A stretch of 64,000 nucleotides of DNA from assembly GCA_049999765.1 (NCBI GenBank), contig JBNGIQ010009390.1:30406-94405 (forward strand). Reading direction: 5' to 3'. The stretch is from Phaeoceros laevis. Taxonomy: Eukaryota; Anthocerotophyta; Anthocerotopsida; Notothyladales. Each line of letters opens with the position of its first letter. The first letter of the stretch is position 1. The position numbers and the translations under genes are program-made. The notes beneath the pieces were generated by a model. It saw only the letters and a list, made by a program, of their open reading frames with translations. It was not told the DNA's origin and searched no databases. Positions 32,763 through 45,749 of the stretch are shown one piece after another.

Positions 32763-35700
32763 ATGAGAAAGGATAGTAAGGATCTGGTGGTGCATGTCTG
32801 TGGGAAACGAGGGTCGCGACACAGTGGTGGATGTGTGGGTTGTTTGAAGGTGCTGTCTGAGTACACCGACCCTATGGCCAGCGAAGAGGAGGACTGCGAG
32901 GTGGGGTCGGTGAGGTACTGCCGGGAAGTGTTGAAGCTCAACAATGAGGGGTACGATCCAAGGGCTAAAGAGATTGACAGAATGGTTCCTAAGGAGGAGG
33001 TCCTCAGAGTGTTTGGGTCCAAGACGGGCGGCAAGAGGAACCTGAGGATGGAGAATTGCGTGGACAGCAACGGAAATCCTGACCACGAGTTGATCGAGTT
33101 TGCTACAGAATTGCACAAGAAGGTGTACAGGACTTGCAAGTCCAAGGACATCAGCCTTGCTTTTGGCAGAGGGGTACTTGCTGACAGAAGGGGTGCGCGC
33201 ATTGACTGGGCAACTTTTGCTTCAAAAACTCAGGCCAAGCAAATGAAGATGGCCGCTAGCTGGGCGGAGCGGCACCCCGGAGAAGTTGTTTCTGGACGGG
33301 ATGCCAGCGGTAAGGATACTAGCGGCAATGTTGCCAGGGAGGAGACGAAGGGTCAGAGGGAGGAAGAAGTTAGCAGCTGTGACAAAGAGGTGATCGCTCC
33401 AGCTGTTTGTGCCGTGGTGAGCATGGATGTTGAAAGGGTTCCGGCTGTGGAGGAGCAGATGAACTGGCAGCAACACCATGCCACTTCGGACACTGAAAGG
33501 ATGATTGAAGATGGAAGGGAGGACACAGATAAACCTCAAGTTGCCGACGATGACATCTGGGAGAACAACAGGGTTGAGGAGATCGAGGAGCAGCTTAAGC
33601 GGGTAGATATGCAAAGGAAGCAGTGGCAAGAGGAGTATATAAAAGTTCTGCAGTCCTCCTTGCACTCTCTTCAGAGTGACAGATCGGTGGCCGAAAGAGA
33701 AATGCAGGATGTAACCGTCAAATTGAAGGAAGGGCGAGGAAAGATAGCTGAGGTTCAGAAGCGGATTCTCACTGTGAAGGAAAACCTTGAGCAAAACAAG
33801 CTAGAGAGGACTAAGCATGAAGATAGACTTCAGTCTTTGGTCTGGGACAAGCGGAGGTTAAGTAGACCCAATTCTAAACCACCAAACCTGAGTGAACTGA
33901 ATGCGGAAAGGGAGCTTGTCCAGGAGCTACTGCAGGGGACCTATGAACAGGCTGGTATTCTTGAACAATTGATGGCAAGGCATGCGCAGATGGAAACCAT
34001 TCTAAGGCAGAGAGTTGGGGAGCTTGACGCACATCTTGCTGATGTAGTGAGAAACTTCCAGGAGAAAGATTCCCGTGTGGAGAAGGAATCTAAAAAGCTA
34101 CAAGAAGCCTTTCAAGTGATGCTCCACTTTCAATCTGTCTACAACCTCATCAAACAATCAGACAATCTAGTGATTGTCCCGAGATGCATTCCCCAACCCC
34201 GAGAGTACCCTCAGGAGCTAAACCCACCTCAAACCATCACCATCAAGCCCTGTCCTGTTTGTTCTCGGTGGTTTTATTGTGGAGATTGGGTTGGTGCATC
34301 GTGTGGCTGCGTATACCACCTTCATTGTGCTGCAATGTGGTTTAGACAGTCAAACAAGTGTTGTAAGCCAGGCTGTGCAAAGAACATGCACCCAGATTGG
34401 CTGACAGCATGGGGCAAGCAGTGGGATGATGAAGCCCTGTTGACCAACTTAGAAAAGAACTTGGATGAATGGAGAAATAGGTGGAAAGATGACTACAAGC
34501 GGCAAGGTAGGAAGAGATCCCGAAATGATGCTTTTTCATCATTTGACTTGTCACTTGAAATTGGGGGTAGTTTCGAGGGTGCTCGATTAGGGCTGAACAC
34601 CATTGAAGAACCTGAACTACATGAATTGGACCCCAAACGGATTCGTGCTAGCGAAGACTCTTCAGTGACATGCAACCAATGTAAGTCGTTTGCTAACCCA
34701 GAATTTACATCAGTTGTGTTTCTACTACCTTGCTTGGCAAGCACTTCCAGAACGTGGCTGATTGTGCTGGAAACGAAGTACCCGTTAGAAAGCTTGCTCT
34801 ACCACTGGGAAAGACTCTGCCAGAACTTGCTTAACTAGTTGTCGTTCCTTGAACAGGTATGCAGGACTTTGTTATTGAGGATGTCCCAGGGGAACCCTGC
34901 CAGGAATCCTTAAAGCAAGAAGACCAGGATAATCCTGTCAAACATGGTGACTTAACCCTGAACCTGCTGGAATCACTGGAAGAAGGAGGACCGGCGATTG
35001 GCCACATACCTGGAAGAATTGATGGACTTGAGCATGGTGATGAACTGCTAGTATCGAGTCAGGATGCATCTGAACAAGACGGAGAAAGGCACAATGGTCT
35101 CAGAGAAATGAGTGTCTCTCGGCAGAGTTCGGAAAAACAAGGCCAAGACGAAGACATTGATACTCAATCTAGCCAAGACATTGCAGGTCGCAATGCCCTG
35201 AAATCAGCTGGAGAATCAAGTGCTGAGTCTTCGGAGGAAGACCTGGAAATTGACTCACCAAAGCAGGTGACATCTCAGGAAGGTAGAGAGATCCAATGCG
35301 ACGTCAAAGATATGCCCGTAACTCCAGAATCAATTGATGAAGATATGCAAAGAGGACATGTTGACAACAGAGGGATGCACAACTCTAAAGTTCAGGATGC
35401 CTCTGACTTGGTGAATGAAACAAGGCCTCAAACAGTGCAACAGGTTGAAGAGGGGAAGGCATTAAACAGTCAGATAGCAGCTGTGGAAGACACAGGGCAT
35501 CCAAGCTGTGTCAAGGAGATGACAGTAACTTCGCGAAGTGAAGACATGGACAGTGATGTTGGGGATGTCAACGACACAGATGTGCAGGACTTCATAGTTG
35601 ATGATGTCTGCAAACTAGTGGGTGAATCGGAGTATGAAGGCTTTGATGAGAGGAAGGGTGCACCACCCCAACAAGGCAAATTTGAAGAAGAGGCACAGCT

Positions 35701-38700
35701 TCAGAATGAGGTTACTGTAAATCGACAAATTGTAGGAAGAGAGGGTGAACTGGAATATGTCGAAAATGCGATTATGCCGCACTTTGGGGACGATGGTTTA
35801 GCATTTGTAGGTGAAGTGGGGCCTAAAGTATTGGAGCCTGAAGAGGAGGGCAGTGCCCCAAGGGATACGGTTGCTGGTGATGAAAACAGAGCGCTCCAGC
35901 CAGCTGTAGATCAAGTGCTAGCAAGTGAGCAAAGCCAAGGAGTAGACAGTGAAGTCAAGGACACTGGTGATGCAGTTATACAGGACTCTGTCGATGATGT
36001 TGTGGAATCAGCGAGCCCAAGGCATCAGTCTTTGGGGTTGGAGGATCAGGAATACACAGTATCGGGCCAGAGTTTGTTGGAAAGTGAGAAAGGACATCAC
36101 ATTGGTTCCGTACAAGTTGCAAGAACCCAGCTAACTGTAGAAAGAGAGAGGAAAGCTGGAGACGGTGGTGATGGGGAGCTAAGCATAGAATCAGAAAGTG
36201 AAGTCAGGAATGTTTGTGATACTGCTATGCAGGACGTTGCAGTTGAGAATCAAGCATTGGGGCTTGAAGTGCCGAGTATTCCGGCGTCACTGTCGAACAA
36301 GGAGCTGCAATGTGCTGCTGAACCGGTTGGAGAACCCCAGCAACGTACAGAGAAGGAAAATTTAGGGGAGGATGCTGATAGGGAAATGTTTTGTATGCAA
36401 ACAGAGAGCCAAGTCAAGGATGGTAGTGACACTGCTATGCACGACTCAGTCATTGAGAATCAAGCATTGGGGCTTGAAGTGCTGTGTATTTCGTCATCAG
36501 TGTCAGACAAGGAGCTTCAAAGTGCTGCCCAACAGATGGGAGAAACCCAACAACCTATAGAGAGGAAAAGTTCAGGGGAGAATGATGATAATGAGGTGGC
36601 TTGTATACAAACAGAGAGCCAAGTTAAGGATGTGACTCACACTGCTACGCAGGACCTGGTTGTTGAGAATCAAGATTTGGGGCTTGAAGTGCTGAGTATA
36701 TCGGCAGCAGTGTCAGACAAGGGGCTTCAAAGTGCACCCAAACGGGTGGGAGAACCCCTGCAACCTACAGAGAGAGAAAGTTCAGGGGAGGATGCTGATA
36801 ATGAGATGCCCTATATGCAAGCAGAGAGCCAGGTTGCGGATCTTACTGACACAGCTATGCAGGACTTTGTTGCTGATGATGGTCCTGACTTCGTTACTGA
36901 ATCGAAGCATCAAGAGTTTAAGGATCAAGAGGCTGCAGCACCAATTCTGGTCTTGACAGCGAGCGGTACCGAGCTTCACACTTTGCCAGAACAAGTGGCA
37001 GGTGCCCAGCAAACTGTAGAAACAGAGAACAAGGTTGGAGGTGCTGATGATGGGGGGCAAAGTTCAGAAACTGAGGGCAGAGTCAGGAGCTCTGTCGGCA
37101 CAGCTATGCACGACTTTGTAGCCCATGATATCCAGGATGATGCTTTGTCACATGAAGAAATGGAGCTTGATGATATGAGGAATGCAGCAACAAGTCATGG
37201 CCCTGCCAAGGCAGACAACGAGCCTCAGAATGGTGCTGAGCAATTGGGCATGGGTTCATCGAGTGACGAAAGAACCAACACATTAGAGGAAGCTAATGGG
37301 GGGGAGCCATGTCTAGAAAGAGAATGTGAAATAGGCGTTGCTGACACAGATGTGAGTGTCCTCAAATCTGTTGAAGAACCAGGGCCTCTAATGCCTGAAG
37401 AGGAGTATCAGGGAAGTGCAGCACCCGCTCAGACCTTATCTGAGGCAGATGCAGAGCTCCAGAACAGTGTAATGCAATTGGCAGAAAAAGGGCACAGTTC
37501 AGGATTAGACATCAAGGTTGGGTCCACGGATGATGGAATTCTTTGCCAACCACCAGAGAGCGTACCTGAGGATGTTGACCATGCAAGTACCCAGGACTTG
37601 GTAGTAAGGGATGAAAATGAGAGTGACGATTTGATGGAGACGGATGTAGAGCCTGGAAGTGTCGGGCATTTGGAAGAAATTCAGCAATGCATAGAACACG
37701 ATGTAGTTATGGAGGACCTTGAAAGTCAGGCTGGTGTTAAACTATTGGGCCATCAACCACTGGAGACAGATGAGAATGGAGCGAAGCATGATGGAATTAC
37801 CAAAAGCCTGCATGAAAGAGTGGATGCAGCAGGGCCAGCGACCCCACCAGTATCAGAAAGCACGGAGGATATCCTCACACACAATGCTCAACGACAGGTT
37901 CCATCAGAACAGGATACTTCAGAGAATAAAGTTGACGATGTTGATATTGTTGATAATGCAGGTATTCATAACTTTTTTGTTCAGGATTTTTCTAACCTAT
38001 TAGGTGAACAAAGCCGTCAGACAGAGGAAGGGCAAAAGACTCTAGTAGAAACAGCAGCAATGGAAGAGACGTGGGATGGGACATCTGTCCAGGTTGGATC
38101 TATGGAAGGTGCAGAACTTCAGGTTGGTGTTGAAGAATCGGGAGAAAGATCGCATGCTGCGGAACAGGAGAGTGAACGTGTAGTTATTGGTAAAGCCATA
38201 GTGGGTGGAGATGCAGCCATAGTCGACTCTGAAGCAGTTGCAAACAAGGAGTCATTGGCAAGGGAGGTGATCTCAGTCAGTAATGATGCAGTGCATGTCA
38301 GTTTTGATGCAGGAGGGAGCAGTGGTGGAGCTGAGGCTGTCGACAATGATATGTACCCAGTTGAGCATGTCTTTGATGCAGGGGATAATAATATAGCCCC
38401 CCATTCGCTCATACCAGCTGTGGTGACAGCGGAGGGAAGGGTGGATAATGTTGCAGCAGATAAGGATCCACCCACCAATGCTGGAGGCCACAGTGGTGAA
38501 GCTGAGGTTGATGCAGATGATAACAGTATTGCCCCCCACTCGTCCATACCGGCAGTGGAAACAGCAGAGGAAAGGGTCGATAATGTTGCAGTGGATGACA
38601 GTCAACTTATTGGGGCAGGACGTCACAGTGAAGCTGAGGTTTTCGCCACTGAGCCTTGTTCTACACGGAACGATGAAAGGGTGGATCACGTCCCTGTGGT

Positions 38701-38953
38701 GGAGGTTGCAACAGGGCACAGAGCATGGACGGGTTTCACCCCAGGAGCTGTCATAGAACTGCTCTCGGATGATGACGATGATGATGTTATTGAAGTTCCA
38801 GCCCCAACTCAGTTTGTGTCAAGGAGGAACAGAGTCCCCGAGAGAGCTGTGCAACAGAGTACTCCATCAGAAGCGGGTGTCGGAACAGCAGCACAGCCAG
38901 GGACGTTTACTGCTCTGCTACGTGCCGTGGAACAACACCCACAGCGCAGGTAA
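32763..38953 (+). CDS. Large nuclear-type protein: coiled coil, RING-like zinc finger, acidic repeats, C-terminal SIM-like motif
   Basis: Two exons, 32763-34680 and 34857-38953, joined at a strong donor (T|gtaagt) and acceptor (gaacag). The junction completes a Cys codon and keeps the frame, giving 2004 aa. Residues about 260-460 form a long coiled coil (VEEIEEQLKRVDMQRKQWQE). Residues about 495-545 have a RING-H2-like finger: CPVC, then ASCGCVYHLHC, then CCKPGC…HPDWLTAWG; the spacing of the last pair is atypical. A basic NLS-like KRQGRKRSR follows. The second exon is very acidic, with about ten copies of a (M/T)(Q/H)D(F/L)VxxD motif and three copies of a roughly 70-residue unit (ENQALGLEV … DKELQ … GEPQQ … TESQVKD). 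Near residue 1940 is VIELLSDDDDDDVIEV, a textbook SUMO-interacting motif. RING plus SIM suggests a SUMO-targeted ubiquitin ligase-like role, but this is inference. A later start at 32874 is possible. Confidence 0.75.
36241..36860 (+). repeat. Coding tandem repeat in the acidic region, about 70-residue unit, three copies
   Basis: Units begin at VENQALGLEVPSI (36241), IENQALGLEVLCI (36451) and VENQDLGLEVLSI (36661), about 210 bases apart. They differ by several substitutions but keep length and frame. A later pair of units (38330-38640) repeats APHSxIPAVxTAExRVDNVA. Confidence 0.88.
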
Positions 38954-41020
38954 CTCTCCATCTGCCCAGATTGTCGGTGGCTACATGGGAGAACATTTTG
39001 GCCCTCGCGAAGAGACCCGACTCCTGTGAAGACTGTATATTTACTAGACTAGGTAGACTAGTGTTGGCATTCTTGCCACAATTGTGGTCCATTAGCAGAA
39101 TTGCAGAATCGGAGTAAGTGAATAACCTTCCTTCCTCGCCCTGAGTCTCGGCCCTCGATCATCCCGTACCATTCAAGTCATATCAGCATATCGGCATATC
39201 CTACTCCTTCATCGGATGGGCTTATTCCCCCAACGATGTGTATATGCTGCCATGTGGCCAGATGCAGATTCCTGAATTGACGCGGGGGTCATCTCTATCG
39301 TTTTCTGATGACCTTTGTCCACTGGGCAACTCCCTAGCAGTGCTGGGCAGCAGAAGTAATCAGTTGCTACCTCCTTGTCTAGGCGTATGCGGGAGCGTCG
39401 GGCCCGATGCCCAATCATCGCCAAGGTTGTCCCCGGAAGTGAAGTGAACGAAGTTTTCAGGAGTAGTAGGCCTGGAGACGATGACATCAGGCAGCACTTG
39501 TGTATGAAGTATCTTGTCCTGTGTACGCCACAGAAACGTGTGGTAAAGAGTCTAGAGATATGTGGATGTTTCATCCTTCCACTTACCATAGAGTTCTAGA
39601 CTCACTCATTCCCCAACGATTTTATGGCTTGCCAGCCGAGGTATTTCACTACTGTATGACTCATCAGGCCTGACTTTCCTTATCAGCGCTAGCACGGTGG
39701 AGGATGACCTCTAGAGAGTGAGGTTCACAACAAGATTCAAAACGAGAGAGCGATATTTAAAGCGGTATGCCTTTGAGCAGAGATTGTACTCTGATTTGTA
39801 GATGACAGCAAACTACATCCACATGTAACACGAGATAGTCTACAGTATTCTATTATGCTTTCACTGTTCCAATTTCAGAACTTCAGATGTTCACCTGGGT
39901 AACACCTTCCATTTTTGGAAACCTCCCTTTCACGCAGTGTCGTGACGCTGAGGCAAGAGGTCCCTTGCCGCACAACTACCAGCAATAAGGGTGCGCCACC
40001 GCATCCCAAACGTGTTCTTTTTGCCGGACGGAGACACTTTGTGGCGTGACACTTGTAGGGTAGAGGTGGGGGTAGAGGTGGGCCTCATTTCTGCTGTTAA
40101 AGTACGACTTGGTGTTTCACTTGAAACCGGCACTGCAGGCCATGACTGATGCAGACAAAAAGCGCCGCCCTAGATTAAAGAATGGCTGGCGAGGTTTTGG
40201 AGCGTAGTGTACAGTACTGTAGTTCTCGGTAGTTCTCGACTGTAGGTCTCGACCGATTTAAGCACTGTGGGGATAAGGAATTGGACACATTGAGCCAATG
40301 GATTCAAAGATTCCACAATCACAGCCAGATCTTGCTGAGCACGCTCCTGCGACTCGCTTATTATCGAATCCGGGTCCGGTCCTACGCATCCGTCCTCTGC
40401 CTACATGATGGAGGTAAAGTCTTTTCTTTTGACGCAAGACTTAGTCGTTGCGAATGTTAGCAACTTCAGGACCACGGCGAGAAAAAAATGTGAGGTCAGG
40501 ATGGTTTGCTAGCTTCACCATTGCCTGTCCACAAGATATCGATGATCACGTGGGCAAAGAGACCGCAGAAACCATTCGGATGAACATCGTCCTCGTTCGG
40601 AAGGACACATCGCTTGCTTTGAATTCTGCAGCAACGGAAGTGGAGCCATAAACCGTTCACACATCATCCATTGAGACAGAGACGAGATCTACCTACCAGT
40701 GCCTTACTCTGGAGGTTACACAGCAATCGAGGCTAACGTTGTTCTGAACAAACGCTCTTCGAAGAACTCATCGCCTGTCACATGACGGTGGATCTTCATG
40801 ATCAGCAGCGCACCGCTGAGAAGAGACCTCAAGATAACCTGAATAGGCCTGAAGTCAGTGGCCAGGCACCGAAATTTATCCCCTCAGCACCATCTGGATG
40901 AGAGCTCGAAGTTGATTCGAGAACCATCCACTGTGCCAACACAAAATTACAAAGGTAACAATTCCCGTCGCCAGGATATACATGTGATCTCTAGAGCAGT
41001 ATACGTACATCCTATCTCCG
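38954..41020. other. Gene-poor interval; no supported gene
   Basis: The beginning should be the 3' UTR of the large gene. Small open frames of 60-130 codons exist on both strands with no family resemblance and none is annotated. Confidence 0.4.
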
Positions 41021-41445
41021 GATCAAGAGCCAAGATCAGCGGCCACCGGTGCTGTTTCTTGAGCAACACCATGTGAATTCATGGTGATGCTCAGCGTGTT
41101 GCGTTCACAGTCGATCCGTTCTAGGGATTGAATGCCATTCAGACCTGACTCAGGGCAGCCTTCAAACGGCAGATCTCCCAATTAAGGCCTGAATGACATT
41201 CAACTCTTAGCAGGGACGACCTTATCTCCCTTGCGCAAAATTCCTCACTGAGGGACATCACCGATCTCCAGTCTCCGGCGGCAAACAGGAGTTCGCAATT
41301 GCAACTCTCCGTGCTCAGTTCTTTCCTCTCGACCCTGGCCGGTAAGAGAAACAGTGCTGCGTTCTACTTGAAAGGATACAGGTACTCCAACGAAGGCCGC
41401 CAATAGCAACAAAAGCAACCGCAATCCGCACTTTGCGATTGCCAC
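41021..41445 (-). CDS. Possible small exported protein, two exons traced, incomplete
   Basis: The minus strand at 41445-41249 reads a very hydrophobic LRLLLLLLAAFVGVPVSF stretch like a signal peptide, then RRRLEIGDVP, ending at a GTGAGG donor. Joining to an acceptor at 41120 (ccctag) keeps the frame: IDCERNTLSITMNSHGVAQE, open to about 41021. The first frame begins with GTG, not ATG, and may itself follow an intron acceptor (gtcacag), so the start is unknown. No family recognised. The splice agreement is suggestive but could be chance. Confidence 0.25.
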
Positions 41446-42305
41446 TGTGACAAACTAAGAAGCACGAACAGGAAAAAGGCCAGGCTCAAAGCAGCGAGCC
41501 AGAGCCATCATCAAACACTGCGAACTCCAAAAACCCTGCGTACAGCGAGAGCACATTCCAAGCCTCGTCTGATGAGGCAACATTCGACCTTCAAACACAA
41601 ACCAAGCTGCTGCTGCCAAGCATAGAGGAGACGCTCACAGGAGCTAGATAATGCCAGGTGCCAGCGGAGTTGCTGGGGCAAGGCGCTGAAGCAGAGCAAC
41701 TCGCAGAAAACAGCTAGCTCAGACTGCAAACGGCTCAGGCTGCTCAAAAGACCCCAATGCTTACAAGTCACCAGGAGTGTGCAGATTTATAGGCCTCAGA
41801 TACCTAGGAGTGACTTCCAGCGCATGCAACGACGCCGCTTCGCAGCAACGGCCGGCCATCTTCCGCCGGCGATAAGTGGCAGGAGCAAACCATGAAGCCG
41901 CGCGCTCTGCGATGCTCAGGTCTTGGGGCCCCACGCCACCCTCGGTGGCTTCTCCGCACTAGTTTAATTACATGCACATCATTTCCAGAGGTGGGTACCT
42001 TACACTGTCTTACATTGGAGCCCTCGTTGGGGCTGATATCGAATCAGTGGAATATACAGGAAGGTGGGAGACGGTGCAGTTAGAATTATGTACTGTAGCA
42101 ACTTGCAAGCATATCTTTTAATAAATTGTACAAGTTTGTGCATGAAACCAAGACATATTTGTGTGATGCTCTAGGGCGTTGTGCCCTTGAACGGTTTAGT
42201 TGCAAATTATAATAGTTACTTTACAATAGTGTTTCCTCCAATAGTGCTTTGTGAACAAGACTATTGCTAAGATGGAAATGACGTGGCTCCTCATGATGCA
42301 CAGAG

Positions 42306-42365
42306 AACCAATCCACATTGGTGCCGGCCAACCAATCCACATTGGTGCCGGCCAACCAATCCACC
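42306..42365. repeat. Tandem repeat, 24-bp unit, two copies plus a partial third
   Basis: Unit aaccaatccacattggtgcc+ggcc at 42306-42329 and 42330-42353, then aaccaatccacc. The word ccaatccacattgg is nearly palindromic. Confidence 0.9.
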
Positions 42366-43516
42366 TAGTATGGCACACATTGGTGTCATGTGGTGACGTG
42401 CTTGGTTCTCATGTCGAATAGATGGCACGACTTTCTCTTCTATGGCCACTACTACAATGAAATGATGTTTCTTTTAGATGATGTGTGCAAGCCTAAGCGT
42501 GTGCAATTTGGAGCTAGCCATTGTCATGGTTGTGCAAAGAATAATGGTATGACTATGAGAACATCATACCCTATTCTCTTATTCTTGTAAAGCAAGTGAG
42601 CATTTTGTGGTAATATGTATTTGATATTTGCAAGTAGCTAATGTGTCAATCTATGATTTGCATAGCATGCACAACTTTAGGTGTCTTTAGGTGGTTGCAA
42701 TTGCATGTCAATAAATTTCTACTTTCTACTTTCCCAGACAACATGGTCTCCGATGAACTAGTGATAGACCCCATGAAATAGAGACAAGGCATAAATGAGG
42801 CTAAATTGGTTGTGCACAAAAGTATGATTGGTATTCTTACATGAGACAACGATGTACGAAAAGGCTTTTTGGTGGTTAGATTGTAGCGTAGGTTTAGTGG
42901 AAAATCCAAGGTGGATGATTGATGAGTGGTAGATATGTAGTAATTGGATTGTATTGTTGGAGTATTTCTCTAGTCTGTCTTTGGTGATGGTGAGTTCGGT
43001 CTGGATTACAAGTTGTTGCAAGTAGTATGCATTCATTGGCACAGTTGGTCAAGAAGAGGTGATTGGGAGTTCATGCTCTATACTCTCAAGAGATGTCTAT
43101 ATTTCGCTGATTTGACTGATGCGGCATGAACAAGAGTATGATTGGTTGTGCATAGAAGTATGATAGGTATTCTTACATGAGGTGAAAAACTTCATGTGCT
43201 CATTTTCTCTCCTTGAGATAATATATGCTTGTATACCTACTCCGAGCATTTAATTCGATATCTACCTGGATGAATAGAGCTTCGAAGCACGATGTGAGAG
43301 CTGGGATGAGCCCGAAAAGAACATATTGCTTGAATGTGCTTAGTGTCCAAACACAAATAAAGTAGTCTATGTAAAGCCTTGTACGTAGCGTCTAAAGCAA
43401 AAATAAGTCATTGGTAAGAAAAAGATTTTTCTAATCGATTTTTCCAAGCTTAGCAGCAGCTATGACGCAAGACCTAGCGGAAGGCTTGGAGGAAGTTATC
43501 GACACTGATTAGAACG

Positions 43517-43572
43517 TCAATAGGGCAAAACTTTATGTATACGGTCAATAGGGCAAAACTTTATGTATACGG
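43517..43572. repeat. Tandem repeat, 28-bp unit, two copies
   Basis: The unit starting tcaatagggcaaaactttat occurs at 43517-43544 and, identically, at 43545-43572. Confidence 0.9.
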
Positions 43573-44072
43573 ATAGCGGGAAAAGGCTCTACTAGCTATC
43601 TAGAAAAAGCACTAGAAGTTACGGGGTTGCTAAGCGACTGGTTTAGTTAACCTCCCTGGAAAAAGCTCAAAACTGAAAAATGTAAGTTTGACAAATGAAA
43701 AGTACGTGTTATTACACCAAAAAAAAAAGTCTTTGAAAAACATTGGTGCTCTTCGGAAGATCCGATAGAAATGAGCTAGGCAAGAGTCGTGGTGCAATCA
43801 TCAGTGCATGCTACACTCTTACACGCTATTGTTTTTTCATTACAGTCGGCCACTTCTAAGTGTGACTACTCTAATCGTTATTTTGATCTGAATGTTATGT
43901 GTCTTCCTACTCTTTAGTAGGGAACATGTGATAAATATTACTACTTAGACCTTAGCAGAAAAGCCTCCATCCTTATCCTCCCTGTAACGGTGATTTGAAG
44001 AATTTTGGTCCATATCACATGTAAAAATACTAGCATAACGTTTCTTAAGTGGTCATTTAGATAGTGTGAGAT

Positions 44073-44118
44073 GACGTGGGATGTTGACGTGGGATGTTGA
44101 CACGGGATGTTGACATGG
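44073..44118. repeat. Tandem repeat, 13-bp unit, three copies plus a partial
   Basis: gacgtgggatgtt, gacgtgggatgtt, gacacgggatgtt, then gacatgg. Confidence 0.88.
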
Positions 44119-44296
44119 CTTAATTACTTAAATACCTAACAAACTAATTAGATAATTAAGTTTTATTATCTGGAGCCAGGTGGTACACCGCTTTCAACCC
44201 ATGTGTTAGCTGGTGCACCGCCGGGAGGAGACCATGTTGAAGAAGCCAAGTGAGCTGGCTAAAGGCCCTTAGCCTCAACACCAAGTGGAGGTAAAA

Positions 44297-44418
44297 TTTT
44301 GCTAGACTCTGCTAGAGGGTTGTGAAGTATATCCTTCCGTATTTCTATCTCTTCTTCTTTTGCTAGACTCTGCTAGAGGGTTGTGAAGTATATCCTTCCA
44401 TATTTCTATCTCTTCTTC
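44297..44418. repeat. Tandem repeat, 61-bp unit, two copies
   Basis: The unit starting ttttgctagactctgctaga spans 44297-44357 and 44358-44418 with a single base difference. Confidence 0.92.
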
Positions 44419-45749
44419 TTTTGCTCGTTTGTCCTCGACTTTGGAATAAAAGTTCTAACGACATCCTCCATCTTTCCTACTTATAGCTTTTAAAATAGGC
44501 TATGATACCATAAGTGATGTGCTCTTTAAATGCGAAGCCAATCAGATTCCTCATGTGGTACTGAACTTGCATAGAATCATTGCATAGAATCAAAGATTAA
44601 CACTAAGATTTTGATTAGTTGGAATTAGAGCTCATATAGCGATACATAATTAGACACGCCTGAGTAACCTCTAATTGTAAACTTTCAAAATGGATAAAGC
44701 GCCGTATATCACAAAAAAAAAAACACCGCCTTGTATGTATAGACTTGCTGTAGTTACTTAGCTACTAAGTGCTACTTTTTTTTAGCGACCTTTGGCACTT
44801 TAAAGAAAAACGAAAAACATTACATAAGGGTTTTTAGCCCTTTTATCTAATCATCTACACTAAGGTACTAAGTGCTACTTTGTTTGCGTGAGCTTCACGA
44901 GTACGAGTACTAGTATGGCTCTTAAGTACTACTTCTGTGAAACTAGAATTCAGCTTTCGAATTACGTTTAAGTTTCATGTTAATCAGGTGTTTTATGCAA
45001 ATCTTCTAGTCCTAGTTACCTTCTAATTGAGGTCCTTATAATATTGATCATATTGAGAACCCAATATGTCATAGACATGTACAGCGCCAATATGACCCCA
45101 TGAAATTGAGCGTCGTTGCATGTGCCGGAAGAAATCGCTCTTAGGCATATAAATCGGCACAGTCCTGGCGACCTGCAAGCATTGAGGTCGAGCACTGACC
45201 AGCTCCAAGTTATCGCAGCCTTAATATTTAGGCGTTCTGCTCCAGCGCCTTGCTCCGCCAGCATCAGATCGCCAATGTTGGCGTACCTCGTCATGACTCA
45301 TGAGGCTTTCTACAGCCACGAAGATGAAGCTCACGAACCAAGTCGTCGAGAAAACGTGGAAGTCAGCGAGCCCCGACACCCCTGGTTACCGAACCGTTAG
45401 ATTGGCGCATTCGTCAGCAGGCTGGTTAAACCAGGAATATGAAGCACGCGTATTTGGTGGGAGTACCGAGGGGGCGTGCGAGCGTGGTAGGCTGGTAGCT
45501 GTGGGAGCATAGTATGCTGCTGGCGGGAGACGGGCGGCCACGCTGCGCAGTGCCGTCTTTGTGCGGACTACCTAGTATCGGACGTCTGCTTATCTAGACT
45601 CACGGAAGCCCCAAAGTCTCATGTCCTTCGCCTACAGCTTTCTTCAACCTCTCCAAGTGTCAAACTGGTTCCTTGCGGAGCCTGTGCCTGCTCTCCTTGT
45701 CAGTCTTGGAAAACTGCTAGATGTGTCCTCCGGTGACTTGATCTGAAAG

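Larger units (their letters stand above)
41446..45749. other. AT-richer, repetitive, gene-poor interval
   Basis: From about 42.0 to 45.0 kb the base composition shifts clearly toward A+T and stops are dense in all frames. Four separate short tandem duplications occur (listed individually), and the phrase 'gattggt(t)gtgca..aaagtatgat.ggtattcttacatgag' appears twice (about 42807 and 43141). No LTRs, terminal inverted repeats or transposase were recognised. The stretch looks like decayed mobile or non-genic DNA. Confidence 0.6.

Noticed and set aside
32366-33202. 278-codon antisense frame overlapping the start of the RING/SIM gene
   Set aside because: Overlaps a well-supported coding exon and lacks protein features.
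42196-42378. 60-codon frame with repeated 'WIGWPAPM'
   Set aside because: It is simply the 24-bp tandem repeat translated on the minus strand.
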